NCBI GenBank assembly: GCA_965153455.1
Contig: OZ234493.1
Coordinates: 4,526,001 to 4,590,000 of the forward strand
Reading direction: 5' to 3'
DNA: 64,000 nt
From: Sphagnum compactum
Taxonomy: Eukaryota > Bryophyta > Sphagnopsida > Sphagnales
The notes beneath the pieces were generated by a model, which saw only the letters and a list, made by a program, of their open reading frames with translations, did not search any database and had not been told where the DNA came from. Each line of letters opens with the position of its first letter. Position 1 is the first letter of the stretch. Shown piece after piece: positions 11,329-24,180 of the stretch. A program made the position numbers and the translations under genes.

Positions 11329-14300
11329 GAGGAACCATAGACTACAAATCAACCATAGAATGGAGTTCAAGAACAAAGTGGTGTGGACAAAGATGAAGAT
11401 GACAAAATAACACCATGGCAACTATTGATTCATGAGAACAAATCGTTGTGTAGGACCACAGATAAATCTAATGAGTCATTAGAAAAATCAGCTGACTTAG
11501 CTAATAAATCAAATGATGATATTGTTAAGTTGGAGAAGATTACAACACACCTAATAGAAATGATGAAAGATGAAAAAGGAGATGGTGATGATGACATTTG
11601 GATGAATAAAAAAGGTCAGAATGCATCTGAACCATTGATAAAAATTAATTATTTCCACAAGGATGTACAGGAGCAAGGCCATCATGAAAGGAATGGGGCA
11701 CGTGAATAAGACAAGCAAATTAATGAGAAAACGGCGGGCTGCCTTAAATGAAAAATTAAGAAAAGGGAATGGCTGTCAAGTTTTCTTGCATTCAAAGTTG
11801 TTCCAAAATGACTTTGTGTTTTTAAAGGGTTGTTACAATTTGAATGAGGATAGTGCAATAGATTAATTAAAAAGAATTGCAAAAGACACATAAGCACAAA
11901 AGGTTATCGAACATGAGAAATTGCATAGAATTGAAGAAGAACATTATGCGACATAAGTTCTTGCAAGACAGAAGGGAAGTTGGAAAGGCAGGCTAGCAGA
12001 CCAATTTATAACATTGTGTCGTTGAAAGCAATTTCACCTTTAGCATCACCATCGTCATCCAAGTGTGAGGAGGGGAAATGATTCACAAAATAAATTAATG
12101 AAGCAGTTAAATGTGCAAAGGATATTGAGGAGACAATAAAACAAATGTTGGAAAGGCTACGAAACAAAATTTTCAAAAAACAAACAAGAATGGCAATGGG
12201 ACTTAGTGCAACAACACATGAATTTGTGGAGATCCAAGATTCCAACGAAGAAAACAAAAAATGGTGTTGGTGCGGTTCGGAGAATTTTTGAAATTGTGAC
12301 AAAAGTTGGTCAAACCACAAAAAATCCATAAACGATGGTGCAACCACAAATGACAAAGCACCAACTCATGATTCCATCATCATCTCAATCAGGTTTTGCA
12401 AACTTACCATATTTGTACCAAATGAAGATGGATCAACAAACTTTGGCAAAAAGGGGCATTAAGATCCCAAATGAAAACAAATATTTCTTTACACTAATTA
12501 AATAAAGTTATTAAAAGGAGATGGAGAAATTAAAGATGTGGAAACAAATGGGGAACATAGAATAGGCCTAGCCCCTAGGCTAGTAAAGTGGGGTTAGTCA
12601 CATTGCTGGCCATTGACTAGAAGCAATCAGACCGTGATGCATTAGTAAAATTCTTGATCAAAATATTTGTGATCAAAGGATGTGAAATTTATTTTGGCAA
12701 AAGGAATATAATGTATGTCATTAGTAAGTAGTTAATAGCTAATGCTTTCAGTGTCTATCAGAGTGGTTATGTTGAGGATCCTAAAGGACAGGTGACCAAA
12801 GCCTTAGCAAAATAGTTGTTGTACAAACATAATATCAAAACCCTTTACACCAATGGAATGTTACGAATTGTAAACTGTCAATTTGTGTTAGATATTTAAC
12901 TATTATATATGTGATTTATCAAAGGGAAAAGGTAAATTACATGAGTAATAAAAGTGCACTAACATTCATGAAATTTGAGGATGGGATTGAGCACAAATCA
13001 TATTCAGTAATTTGTGCAATGAGTTGGATAGATGGACCAAGATGTGGGAGAAAATGCAGACAAGAAGAAAGCAAGAGGACAAAAAAAAAATTGTCATTCG
13101 GCATTGGTTCTAGAAAGATTATTCAAGTATTTTTTCAAGAGGATTTTGAGGTTACATTGAAAAAGGCAATAGACACTCAAAAGAAATCTAAGAGGTCTAA
13201 GGAGAAGTTATAACATGTTTTGGATAATAGAAAGGGAGTAATAAAAGGTCAATCTCCAAAATCTTTAAAGCAAAGGAAAAACACATCTAAAGTAGGGGAA
13301 GGATTAGAACAATGAAGAAAGTCGAGGATGTTACGCGTCAAAAAGTAATGCGTGGAAATACCAGACCGCTAGGGGTTGCAATTCTAGGAATAATTATTCG
13401 ACATGTTCCTAGCAAACCACAAAGACATCAAGGCTCAAAACATGAGCAAGAAAAGAAACAGTAGTCATAGTATATTAAATCATAAAGGAGCATATCACTT
13501 CAAGTAACAACAACATTACAAAAGCAAAATGAAAAATTGCATTATGATGTCATGGATGACTTGGATGATTTTCATGCTCAGATGGCAATCCATGAGGAGA
13601 CTTCAATGGAGGAATGACTCCCACAACCACATATGGACCAACAATAATCACGTTCATTTCAGGAACAACAAATGGAAATACTAGGATCAACAATGCATGG
13701 TTTTTGACCACCTGCCATAATGCTACCACAAAGTAGACCAAGATTAACAGAAGGACATGTGTTGGATATGGATTTGGGTTTACATATGCGGGACAAGGGA
13801 ATGTCATCAAAAGATACATTTCAAAAGATCAAAGGGGAGACACCACATAATTTGACACCAAAATATGTAAAGGAGTTAGCAAAAGAGGTATTGGGTAGTA
13901 ACAAAATTGCTGAAATGTTTCAAGCAATGGCAATTGTGAATATGAAGATGGGTAATCTAAGTTTGGAAGTCAAATCACTTAAAACTAAATTAACTATAGT
14001 GGAAGAAGATAAATAAGGATTGTTAAAACAAATAAAAAAGGAGTAGCAAGGATATGAGAAGTACAGATGATGTATGCAAATTTGGAACAAAAAAAAGGAG
14101 ATGGAAGAGAAAGCCAATGTGAAGATGTTGCAACTAGCCACATATAATAAGGAGATGAAAGGAAGTTGATGGAATTTCCAGAATTAAACAATGAATGCAT
14201 GGAGCTAAGGCAAAAGGAAGAAGCATGGACTTGGGTGTAAACAAAATAAAGTGAACAACTTGATTACCTTGTCAAAACTAGAACAAGTAAATTTAAAATA

Positions 14301-15900
14301 ATAATAAAACCCATTATAGAATTGTGGAACATTGAATGTTTTCATTTCAATGACTAAATATGATATTTGTTTACCATAATGTGCATTGATTTTCATATTT
14401 CAAACTGTAAAAGTAGGTTTTTCAAAATACAAGTAATTTTTTACATCTATTTTTCATTGTGGGCTTTTCGTTTCAAGTAGGTGTCAAGTATGTTTTTACA
14501 AAAAAGAAATAAATGTTTTTTTGATGACACACTGAAAACATATGTTGATCTTCATTTCCTAACTTATTACATATCAATTTCATTAATTTTAAAACCAAAA
14601 AGTAGGTTTGAACACACATTTTTCAATCAATTTCAAATGTACTTTTTATCTACATTTTAAATTCATTTGTTTTTAACTTTCTTAGAATTAGATTCTTATA
14701 AACTTAATAGAGCCAACTAATGTTACTTGACACATACTTTCACCTAATTTGATGTTACTTTATGGTAATATATGATAGGCGCAGGGTTAAAGTGGAGGTC
14801 CATCTATTTTTTTGGTATATTTTATCTTGCTTTGACCCGCTTAAGCAAACCATGCATATCATAAATCATTAATAGAATACAAGCATAAGGTTGAAGGCTT
14901 GGAAAGAGAGAAACAATTATGGATGTAGTAGGAATAGGAAACCAAAAAACAAACAATTGACAAGATGATGGTATAAATTCTACAAATGAAAGGAGTTCAA
15001 TAAGTAGAATGTAGAGAAAGCCAAGGAGCAAGTAGTTATGGAGGTAAATGAATTAAAATAGGAGATGCACAAAACCAAATCAAAATTGGATGATTTGGTG
15101 GAGAGGGGTAAGGATTTGGACCCAACATATGTTATAAATAAATTGGAGGAATATGATGACTTGGTATAGTATTATTATTCAATGCTGCATACCAAAAAAC
15201 AAATGGATGCTGCCAATGATGAGTTTGATGAATGGTGGGAGTTGGTAGAAGTTTAGTTCCAAAAATATATGTAAAACAAATTGGCTACACACAAAAGGGA
15301 TGAGGCATAGAAGACATTTATTTGCCTTCAAGAAAGCCTTTCTAGATTTCATCTATTACAGTCTAGATAATACATGACCATCCAGTCCAGTACAGGAGGT
15401 GGAGGAAGCTAAGTATAGTGGAGCAATTAAGAACATACAATAAGAATAACCGCATAAGTTAAAGGGAGGAGGATAATATATTCTAATTGAGATATCTAAA
15501 AAACAAACATAAATAGCTTCACATCTAGAGACAATGGTCATAACTTATGATATGGGCACATAGAGGGAACCGATTGAAGCTAGGGAGCAGGGAGTGAAAC
15601 ATACACAATAACAAATTCAAAAAGGTATAATAATAACACCACTACTTGATAATTCAATTTTTCAAATGTGTAGAAGCTAAAGGCCATACAAAATCACAAA
15701 TTGAAGTGCAAGTAAGAATACTAGCAATTTGGGAGGAACAGACCAAGCCACAGACGATTGACATAGTGACCTAAAAGACAACTCACTATATATGTGATGC
15801 AATTCATTGTAATTCAATTGCAACTCTATCAAAACAATTCATTTTCAACTACTATGCAACTCCATTATAACTGCACTCATGATGTCATGCTAACATCATT
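11329..15900 (+). other. Unassigned coding-like block, purine-rich on the plus strand
   Basis: About 4.5 kb directly after the gypsy integrase end has coding-like plus-strand sequence broken by stops. Examples are 11383-11709 (acidic, lysine-rich), 12911-13213 (with MKFEDGIEHKSYSVICAMSW and a basic tail), 13720-14016 and about 15030-15165 (heptad-like, Leu/Lys/Glu-rich, probably coiled coil). I recognise none of these families. The block could be a second reading frame or 3' region of the retroelement, or another element's structural gene. AT-rich spacers interrupt it at 14400-14820. It is not an intact gene. Confidence 0.4.
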
Positions 15901-17560
15901 AATTGTCATCCATATATTAAAATTCAAAGAAGTTCTTATGAACAAAGGAATGTGATTCCAGAAATAATATATAGGAGTAACTTTAAGGACTGGGCCATCA
16001 GCCAGAGGTACAATGCAGGCATAATTCCCCCTGCCTGCCCACAGGGGTCAGACACTAGGAGCCTGAAACAATCTTTGAGAAAAAAAAGCCTTGGGATCAG
16101 ATGAAGTGCAAGGATGGTGAACCTTTCTTTAAGCAAGGTAGGATCAGAGTGAAGGCCATGAAATCATTGAGGGATCCAAGATGGACACTGGCAGCACCTG
16201 CTTGATTTTATAACTAGAACATGCTGTACATGAAGTCATTGTACCTTTCACTTTTTGCTCATAATGCACACGATCACGCATCATCAGAGCAGCAGCCTCA
16301 CCATTCAAAGGATCTGTTGGATTTGGATACGGTAAGAGTTGTGGAAGGAAAACCTCAAACACATTTATTAGGTCTGCCCCAAATCCACCACACAGCAGTC
16401 AAGCCCCATAAGCCTCTCCCTGTATTTAGGGTACAAGGGCTTCCACCAAATTGCAAATTCAAATGCAGCATTGCTCCCAAATGAGCCCCTTTGAGCAACT
16501 GCTGCTCCAGGCCAAGAGGGATGCACAGGTCCCAATGAGCATTTCAGAATAGGCCTTATAGATGCTCCCTAACCTAAGATGACCACTGCATTAGATGTCC
16601 ACATGACAGGATCCATGTCAATTTGTGGATGTGCGTAATAATAGATGCATTGCTAATAAACTTCCTTTACACATCACATAATGGTATGTCAATATTGAAA
16701 CCAGTTACGAAAACAGAGCATCAAAAAGAGAATCTGGCTCCAGAACCTCTTGCTTGCATAGCGTCAACACTGGTCAGTTATAACTTACACAAGAAACAAA
16801 CTGTTCAATTTCCACTCCCACCTCTTCAGATAGCTTGGAGTGCTTGAAAACTCAGTACAGGTCTTATAAGAAAGAAAAAAAACACAAACCTGTTCATGAT
16901 GAGCTCAGACTTGATAAATTTCTTAAATAACATTAGTCAGGTGGATTCAGTTTAAATATCTATACTGTACCTGCAATGGCTATGCAGGTTGAACCTAATG
17001 CCTCCAAATGCCCTAAGGGTAATTGTTTTTGAAATGCCTTCAAAAAGAACGTCAAGAACTCACCAAACATGGGACTCCAAGTCTGATTGATGACATACAA
17101 GCACACAGAACCTGGCCTGCAACCCATCAACCATATGCAGCATTTAGGACTTGCAACTCAGCTGTCAACTGTGCACATGTCCACAGAGGCACGCATACAC
17201 CTCAAGTAATCCTGTCCAACTGACTCACATCTTTAAGTTCACCAACATACAAAACATTAACATAAACACGCAACCATATTCAGAAAAAATGCACGGGGTA
17301 CTAAAACTGATGCAACTCCAAGGTGACAACACACATCAGATCAGCCCCCAGTGCACACCAAATACTCTGAACCAACAAGATGGAATCACCAACTGAAAGA
17401 AATTGGACAAACCAAAAACCTTGTAGCAAACAGAACCTCTAGAATTTGCAGAACAGCTGGCATCATCAACATCTCCCAAGACCAAAAAAAAGATTAGGAA
17501 GACTCCTCAGGACTTAAGGTTGTGGATCAGAAACATGCCCAGTCCAGTAACAGCAGGATG
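15901..17560 (-). other. Gene-like genomic segment carrying the E2 fragment
   Basis: Composition changes here from AT-rich decayed sequence to the mixed composition seen around the intact genes, and changes back near 17560. The segment holds two exons of a UBE2H-type gene and their flanking intron-like DNA. I searched it by eye for the upstream exon with the HPN motif and for the acidic C-terminal exon, and found neither. Confidence 0.5.
16245..17116 (-). pseudogene. UBE2H: UBE2H-class ubiquitin-conjugating enzyme, two internal exons only
   Basis: Exon 17116-17064 encodes PGSVCLYVINQTWSPMF and includes the E2 catalytic cysteine. Exon 16373-16245 encodes [12 protein letters not shown], then [20 protein letters not shown] and [11 protein letters not shown]. 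The 690-bp intron is phase 1 with a GTGAGT donor and GGGGCAG acceptor. The outer splice sites (TTGCAG before exon one, AAAG/GTACAA after exon two) also look sound. UBE2H / Arabidopsis UBC4-6 enzymes pass ubiquitin from E1 to substrate-E3 complexes. The N-terminal half with HPN and the acidic tail are missing. Two conserved positions are changed: Asp to Tyr after Cys-Leu, and Leu to Pro in the LLLYPNP motif. I favour a truncated copy, but a real gene with very long, transposon-filled introns cannot be excluded. Confidence 0.75.
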
Positions 17561-17799
17561 TCCTATGGGAAACTAGTAAAAACCCTACTAGAACACATGC
17601 AATAGCACATGGCACTATGAAGATATTTGGACATACATTTATAATTTTTTCAAAATATTGATCTCCATTGCCCATTATGATTGTTAATGATGGTTCAAGA
17701 TTGTGACATGTGGCACAATAACAAATTGTCACATGGCATATTAATTGTATATTGAATTTTAAAAATATATATATATATCTATTTTTGTAGCCCGTACAT
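17561..17799. other. Transition to AT-rich DNA
   Basis: No gene recognised. A (TA)n run lies at about 17766-17778. Confidence 0.3.
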
Positions 17800-17952
17800 A
17801 ACCATAGGTAGGTAGGTTGATAGGTTTTAAAACCTACATACCTATGTATTTACTTAAGACCTACCTACCTACCTAAGTAGGTAAAAATTTACAACCTACT
17901 TATTTACCTAAGACCTGCCTACCTACGTAGGTAAGTAAATAGGTAACAAAAC
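17800..17952. repeat. TAGGTA/TACCTA-rich palindromic array
   Basis: The words TAGGTAGG, CCTACCTACC and TTTACTTAAGACCTACC recur in both orientations, so much of the stretch can pair with itself. It belongs with the arrays at 36.1-37.1 and 42.3-42.8 kb. Confidence 0.65.
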
Positions 17953-20630
17953 ACAAAACTAAGTGAACTAAAAATTATTAATAAAATTTCACTTTTTAAT
18001 TTTATGTTTTGCCTTTAAGTTAAGTTTTTTTGAGCTTATCCCAAAATGGCACATTTATTTTAATGTGAGAACACAAAAGAACATGTCTTCTTTATTTAGT
18101 TTGTAACATGGAATTTGAAAACAAAATATATGGGTTAAATGTTTTAGTTGTTCTTTAGTTGCAAATTGAATTGCAAATTGAGTTGTAACTATAGGATAAA
18201 TCGATCAATGATTGAACATTGAAACAATCAAGGCAAGCCAAATCCAAGGGGAAGGCTCCATAGTTTTTTTGTGTTTAAACAAAACTTGAACCTCTCCTAT
18301 CAACATCTGACGCACTAAATATCGTAAAAAATGGAATAAAATTGAAATAATTATAGCCCCCAAAACTAGAGGGGGTAAAAAATTCAAAAAAAACAAACAA
18401 CTGAACGTTATAAAGGTCGAATTCCTTCTATGTTATTTTGTTGCTATCAAATTTGAAAGATGATTTGTAAAATTTCAAATGGTGCTCCTGTAGCACTTTA
18501 AATTGTTTTAAATTAATGAGAAATAAGAAAGTTATGAGGTTTGAAAGTTCTGCGTCCAAAGAGAAAAATAAATTAAAAAAACACGTTTTGTAAATTGGAA
18601 ATTTGTTTTTTCTTGTTATTTTTTATTACTCCTTTTCCTTTGCATTTCAAAGATGATTTTTAGAGCTTGAGGTAATGATTCCATAACATTTTAAATAATT
18701 CAAAATGAAGCACATATGGTGAAGATATAAATAATTATTCGGTCATAAGCATGTGATTGATGATGGGTCGATTTACTTTACAAATATTTTTTCACATGCT
18801 TTGTGCTTGTTTTCCAATATGTAAGTTATACAATTAAATTAATGTTTCTATGATAATTAAATATGTGACTTAATTATTTAATATTTTTAGTTGTTTGAAA
18901 TAGTTATTTGTATTTTTTTTAAATAATTGATTATCAAATGATTAATCATCTAAATTCATATAATTAATCATTAATCATTTGAAATTTTGAAAAAAAATGG
19001 AGTTATTATAATTAATTAATGAACTAATTATATGAATCAAAATTATTTATAATTCATAATAATTAATATGTACTAAATTGTTGAATGATAACTCAACATT
19101 AATATTAAATATTAAAAATGAATTTGGTAGAATACATGAAGGTATAAATAGGCATATCTATATGTACATAAAGTTGAATTTTCAATATAATATACATGGG
19201 TGCAATCAAAGTATTTTGTACACACTTGTTACCTTTTTTTCTACTTGAAAACACCCAAAAAATAGTTTTAAAAACTATTAGCCTTCCTTTAATATTTCAA
19301 CACAAATGAAATTTTTACTTTTTTCGTGGGCATCTCTAGCTTAGCTTTTCAAAGAAATTTGTGTCATATCATTTGAATTTGAAAAAATACCCCACAAGTA
19401 TTCCCAATATTTTGTCATTTTTCAAGGGTTAGGGATGATTTTAGTTATAAAAACAAACTTTATTAACCAAAAACATTATATTGGAATGTTCACCACATCA
19501 ATATTGAAGTGCATTAAAAAAGTAAAATATTTGCAAAACCAAATCACCTATTTTCAAGTACTTCAATTTTAATTTTCAAGTTGCCCAAAAAGTTTAAGTC
19601 CAATTCAAATACTTGCAAGTAGTGTAAAAAAACATGATTATAACAATTTAGCTTTTGAAGTTCATGCAAACAAGAGTCAAAAAATAATGTGCCCTAAAAT
19701 AATATTATTATCCTCATAAAATCATCTACTTGTTAGTCCTTTCATATAGATATCTCAATATTTTGTTGCTTACACTACTTTTTGTGTATATTTTACCATG
19801 CTTTCATCCACACATTACTTTTAATTTCACATCTAAATTAAGTATATGTATCGAAATAATTAATTAGTTAATGAATTTAGATAATTAATGAATTGGTAAT
19901 TATTGATGAATTAATAATTATTTTAAATCATCGATCTAATTCATTATGAAATATCCCCAACTTCGATAAATATTTATCCGATTAATATTTAATAAGTAAT
20001 TAATATTTTCCTTAATTATATGAATTACACGTATTTATTCATATTAATAGTCAAATTATTGAAATAATATTTTTTATAAAATATCACATATGATTATATC
20101 CTTATTAAGTTATAAGTAGATATATTATAGTCATAACATGGTTGAACAATAATATTTGAATAGTGGTGCATTAATGGTCGTATTAATTGTATCAACAAGA
20201 ATCATAGTCAAAATTTAGTTGCAAATGTATCCCATATGGATGGTGGAAATGTGAACACATGGCATGATTGCATATATATACATTGTACACTAGTTGCAAC
20301 ATAGTTGTTGCTTTAATGTCACATTTGCAATAAATCTAAAGTAGTTGCCAAATGTAACTTTTTAAGAAATCAAACATGGTTAACTACATATGTATGTACG
20401 ATGTGTATAAATTACCAAATAGAAAACTCATTTTCAACTCATTTGCAAATGTAATAGAACTAACTAATTTTTTGACGTGACAATTTATTCATTAATACAC
20501 CATATTTATAAGGGGATAGTTGCATAATAGTTGTAATACCCAAGGGATAATTGCACAATAATTACCTATGAGTATTTTTTGAGTTTTAGTTGCAAGGTAA
20601 TGTGGTTTCAACGAATGTGATTTCTCATAG
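17953..20630. other. AT-rich intergenic DNA
   Basis: No protein family recognised. 20100-20630 repeatedly carries the word AGTTGCAA or TAGTTGCA with irregular spacing, and so does 18130-18190. A Helitron Rep domain might be expected between the two Helitron remnants, but I see no HxH or Rep-type motifs. Confidence 0.35.
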
Positions 20631-20639
20631 TGTATTCAC

Positions 20640-21901
20640 ATTTGTGGGGACATTAATAACATTACATGCATCCTATATTGCGTGTAGCCATATAGTTTAT
20701 AAATTTGAGACATGGTGAAATAAAATGTTTTTTTTAATTGTATCAATTTTTGAATTGATGGAATGATTTTGTTTATGGAAATTATATTCAGTACTTGATA
20801 TAAAGGAGGTTTATTTTCATTGATATTAAGTGAACAACTTGCACATATATATAATGTGGACCTAGGTTCTATTTTAATTTGAAAATATGTAGAAAGATGT
20901 TTTAATAATTTGTTTGAAAAACATTTAAGTTGTTTTTAAAAACATAACCTTTCATAACAAAAACGTGGAATTATGGGAACATCTTGAACTTGTTTATTAA
21001 ATTTCAATGTATATTGATTTTTTTTCATTTTCCTTTATATTAACAGTATGTTTTATTTTATCTGATTGAACCTCATGTTCCACAAAAGTTTGTTGTCTAA
21101 GAATTGGTTATTTACTTTCTTTTAGAGTGCATACACTACATGATGATTGAATTTTATCATTTATGGAAGATTCATCTTATTTAATATATATGTTTCATAT
21201 GATTCACAATTTATGATCTTGTTCTTTTAATATTGAAAACATGTTAATGAATTTTTGATGTTTTTTCAAAATAAGTAAGATTTGCATAAACATTTTATAG
21301 TTCAAAAATATTACTATTATAAAGTTCCTGATCAAATATTCTCTTTTTCTTTTGTGTTATATTAGGATCAACAATTAAATATTGGAAATGTTCCATTTGA
21401 ACTTTAGGTATGTTTTGAATTTTGGTTTTAAACATTAAAATGGACGGATTAGGCAAAATAACCTTCGTAAATATTTAGCTATCCAAACTATTTCAGTGAA
21501 ATCTCCCCCACAAACCTCCCATCATAGCACATAATGTCACTTTTTGTCACATATTAATGTCATACTTTGATGTTTTTTTTTAAAAAATTAAAATTTAATT
21601 CTCAAAAACGACATTGTTGGGCTATTTCTGTATTCACTAATAAACATTCGTTTAAATGTGCCATGTTAATTTGCCTCAATTGAAGAGATGATAAATGATT
21701 ATCCCATAAATAATATATCGAATCAAAAAGACAGTTGCATGTTTCATATTTGTACATTGAAACCAAACGGAAAACATATGAATGTAATACATGTTCAAAT
21801 GGTGAATCAACAAGATTTGATGAAGTTGTTTCCATTATCATGAACTTCAATTTAATCCAAATACATAAATAATAAAAATTACCTTCCTCACACATACACA
21901 T
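20640..21901 (-). pseudogene. Decayed Helitron N-terminal region (DUF6570-like)
   Basis: On the minus strand, 20850-20640 encodes NENKPPLYQVLN, then IIPSIQKLIQL, then QIYKLYGYTQYRMH. This is the zinc-binding/DUF6570-type region found before the Rep domain in Helitron proteins. Upstream, 21901-21602 encodes a frame with SSLQLRQINMAHLNE and EIAQQCRF that may be the N-terminus. Many stops and frameshifts occur between them. Downstream (below 20640) the similarity fades and no Rep domain is seen. The strand is the same as in the helicase-endonuclease remnant at 8.7-10.7 kb. Confidence 0.6.
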
Positions 21902-21944
21902 TCAAAATGATAAGTAATTAGTTATTCACTAGAAGACTATTTAC

Positions 21945-22640
21945 ATTGAATTATTTTTAAAAAATTATTTGGATTGAAAATTTATTTATTATAATAAACA
22001 ATTTCTTGTATATTATATATATATTTTATTTTATTGAAATAATTGTATTAAAAAGTTGATTGTACTGAAAACTACTTAAATTTAAAATTTGATTAGATGA
22101 AAAACTATTTGTATTAAAACGATGCTTGGATTCAAAAATTGATTGCATGGAAAAATTGCTTGTACTAAAAGACTAGTGTTTGGTTCAAATTTTGCTTGGA
22201 TGGAAAATTTACTTGCATTAAAAAAATGCTTGGATGGAAAACTACTTATACCAAAAAAAACGTTTAAAATTTATTAGATGGAAAAAACACTTGCACTAAA
22301 CAATTATTTGGTTTCAAAAATTAATTGGATGAAAAAAAAAATTGTATTAAAAAAATGCTTGAATTCAAAACTTGATTGGATGGAAAAACTGCTTGCACTG
22401 GAAAACTGCTTGGATTCAAAATTTGATTAGATTCAAAAATTCCTTATAGAGAATTACTTGGATTAAAAATTTAATTTTATCAAAAAAAATCTTGTGTTGA
22501 AAAATTACTTACATGGAAAAACTTCATATACTAAAAAATTGTTTATATTTTGCTTACAATGAAAAACTATTGGTACTTAAAATTATTTTCATTGAAACTA
22601 CTTGGATTCAAAAACTAGTTGTATTTAAAAGGTGCTTATA
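21945..22640 (+). repeat. Degenerate minisatellite, GGATTNAAAAATTG-type
   Basis: About 700 bp is built from short variants of two words, TTGGATTCAAAA/TTGGATGGAAAA and CTTGTACTAAAA/CTTGCATTAAAA, alternating roughly every 18-22 bp. Examples are at 22131, 22197, 22226, 22376 and 22409. Copies are highly diverged. No coding content. Confidence 0.65.
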
Positions 22641-23330
22641 TTGAAAAGTCTTTCCAAACATCACAAAATACGATATAAAAAGTTTTCATATATATGTCTA
22701 ATATTTGTATACTAAAAGTAATTATAAAAAGGTTGCACAAAAACTATAATCAACAACTGTATTGTTTAAGAGGGCTTTTGTTCAACTCATCAAAGAAAAG
22801 CTTGCATTTCACATTACACTAGACATTGTCACTAAAACTAATTGCCATAGGAGTAATCAACCCTTCAACATTCAATTTTTTTTCTATTTCTTAATGTATG
22901 TTTTTTTAGAAACCAACAAGGGCAGCTCTGGGCGACAAATGAAATTTAGCACAGAAACAAGGAGTTGAACTTGTTTTGAACAACCCAAATTCAAAAATTC
23001 AAACTTTATCATATGCACAATTGTTTCAAACCATTTTCCCTCAATGGTCAATAATATAGGTCCATCATTGGTTGTAATGGAACCATGAAGGACACTTGAT
23101 TTATGAACAACAAACATTACAATGAACATCACTCGTTGAGCAAATGATGACATTTGCTACATGACAATTTCCACACGCTTTTTGGAATGGAAGTGTAATA
23201 GGACTAACTATGGACAACACCTTGGTCCTTGAAAAATAAAAACAAAATATGTTAAAACAAGAAAATAATGAAAAATGTGGGAAAAATAATGTTTTATAAA
23301 AAAAAATTCACAAAAAAATTGAATTTTTTT
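22641..23330. other. Intergenic, no feature recognised
   Basis: A minus-strand open frame at 22884-23153 has no family resemblance that I can name. Confidence 0.3.
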
Positions 23331-23580
23331 TCCCCTTAAGAGGGACACAATTAGGTGGTCTATCAATTGTTTTTTAAAAAAAATTCCCTGGGTGGTCACT
23401 TGACTGTAAATAAATAAATAAATAATATAAATGGTTTTTTTCCCCTTGGTAGAGACACAATTCATGGCTACCCAATTTTTTTTTTAAAAAAGGTATTTTG
23501 TTTCTTAGAGACACAACTAGGTGGGCATTCAATTGGGCCCTAAAGATTCAATTAGATGGCCACCTTATTGTTGCCCCCAA
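23331..23580 (+). repeat. Degenerate tandem repeat, about 3-4 copies
   Basis: Copies start at about 23332 (CCCCTTAAGAGGGACACAAT), 23442 (CCCCTTGGTAGAGACACAAT), 23501 (TTTCTTAGAGACACAACTAG) and 23545. Each is followed by a GGTGG/GGCTACC word, CAATTG or CAATTT, and often a T-run/A-run. Spacing is irregular (about 110, 60 and 45 bp). Confidence 0.55.
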
Positions 23581-24180
23581 AAATAATTCTTGAAGGACAA
23601 AATAAAATGTTTGTTTGATTAATAATATAATATAATAATATTATTGTATCCTATTAATTTTTAACTATTTTAAATATTATTTAATTATCTTAACACTTTT
23701 CGTTATTTTTCTAAGTATAAATGACCTATAGATGAATATTTGGCACCATTGAATTTTTTTCTATGAATTTGAAAAAAAAATTCAAAATGTCTTCGAAAAA
23801 ATGAGATTTAAAAAAAAAAAACCTTTCTTAAGGGAGGTCTTACAATTGATAGTTTATTGTACAACTTGAGTATACAAGTTTGAGTAGCCTCATCAACCTT
23901 TGTGAGAATTGTGTATTGTTGTGTTCTCAAATATCGATCTCCTTTGGATGTTGTTGCCATAATTTTGATCAAGACCATAGCACATTAGCCTCCATTATAT
24001 GCTTCAAGAAGTTGTTCATATTTTGTTCTAAAATTATTGCCAAGAATAAGAACATCTTGGTTGAATTCACCTTTTCCATTATAATCAATAATTATTTTTC
24101 ACCTTTGTTATTCCTTTTTCCCTTTACACCAACAATGATGACGACAATAGTAGCAAAGCTCCAACTTTGAAGATAACTTT
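23581..24180. other. AT-rich intergenic DNA
   Basis: No supported gene. The minus strand from 24170 leftwards might continue the coding-like stretch described next, but the frames are broken. Confidence 0.3.

Noticed and set aside
16580-16645. Minus-strand AHPQID-like codons as a decayed HPN exon of the E2 gene
   Set aside because: It lies downstream of the catalytic-cysteine exon (inside the intron), has a stop soon after, and only four or five residues agree. Chance similarity is likely.
22884-23153. Minus-strand 89-codon open frame as a gene
   Set aside because: No family resemblance, no exon context, and it lies in AT-rich repeat DNA.
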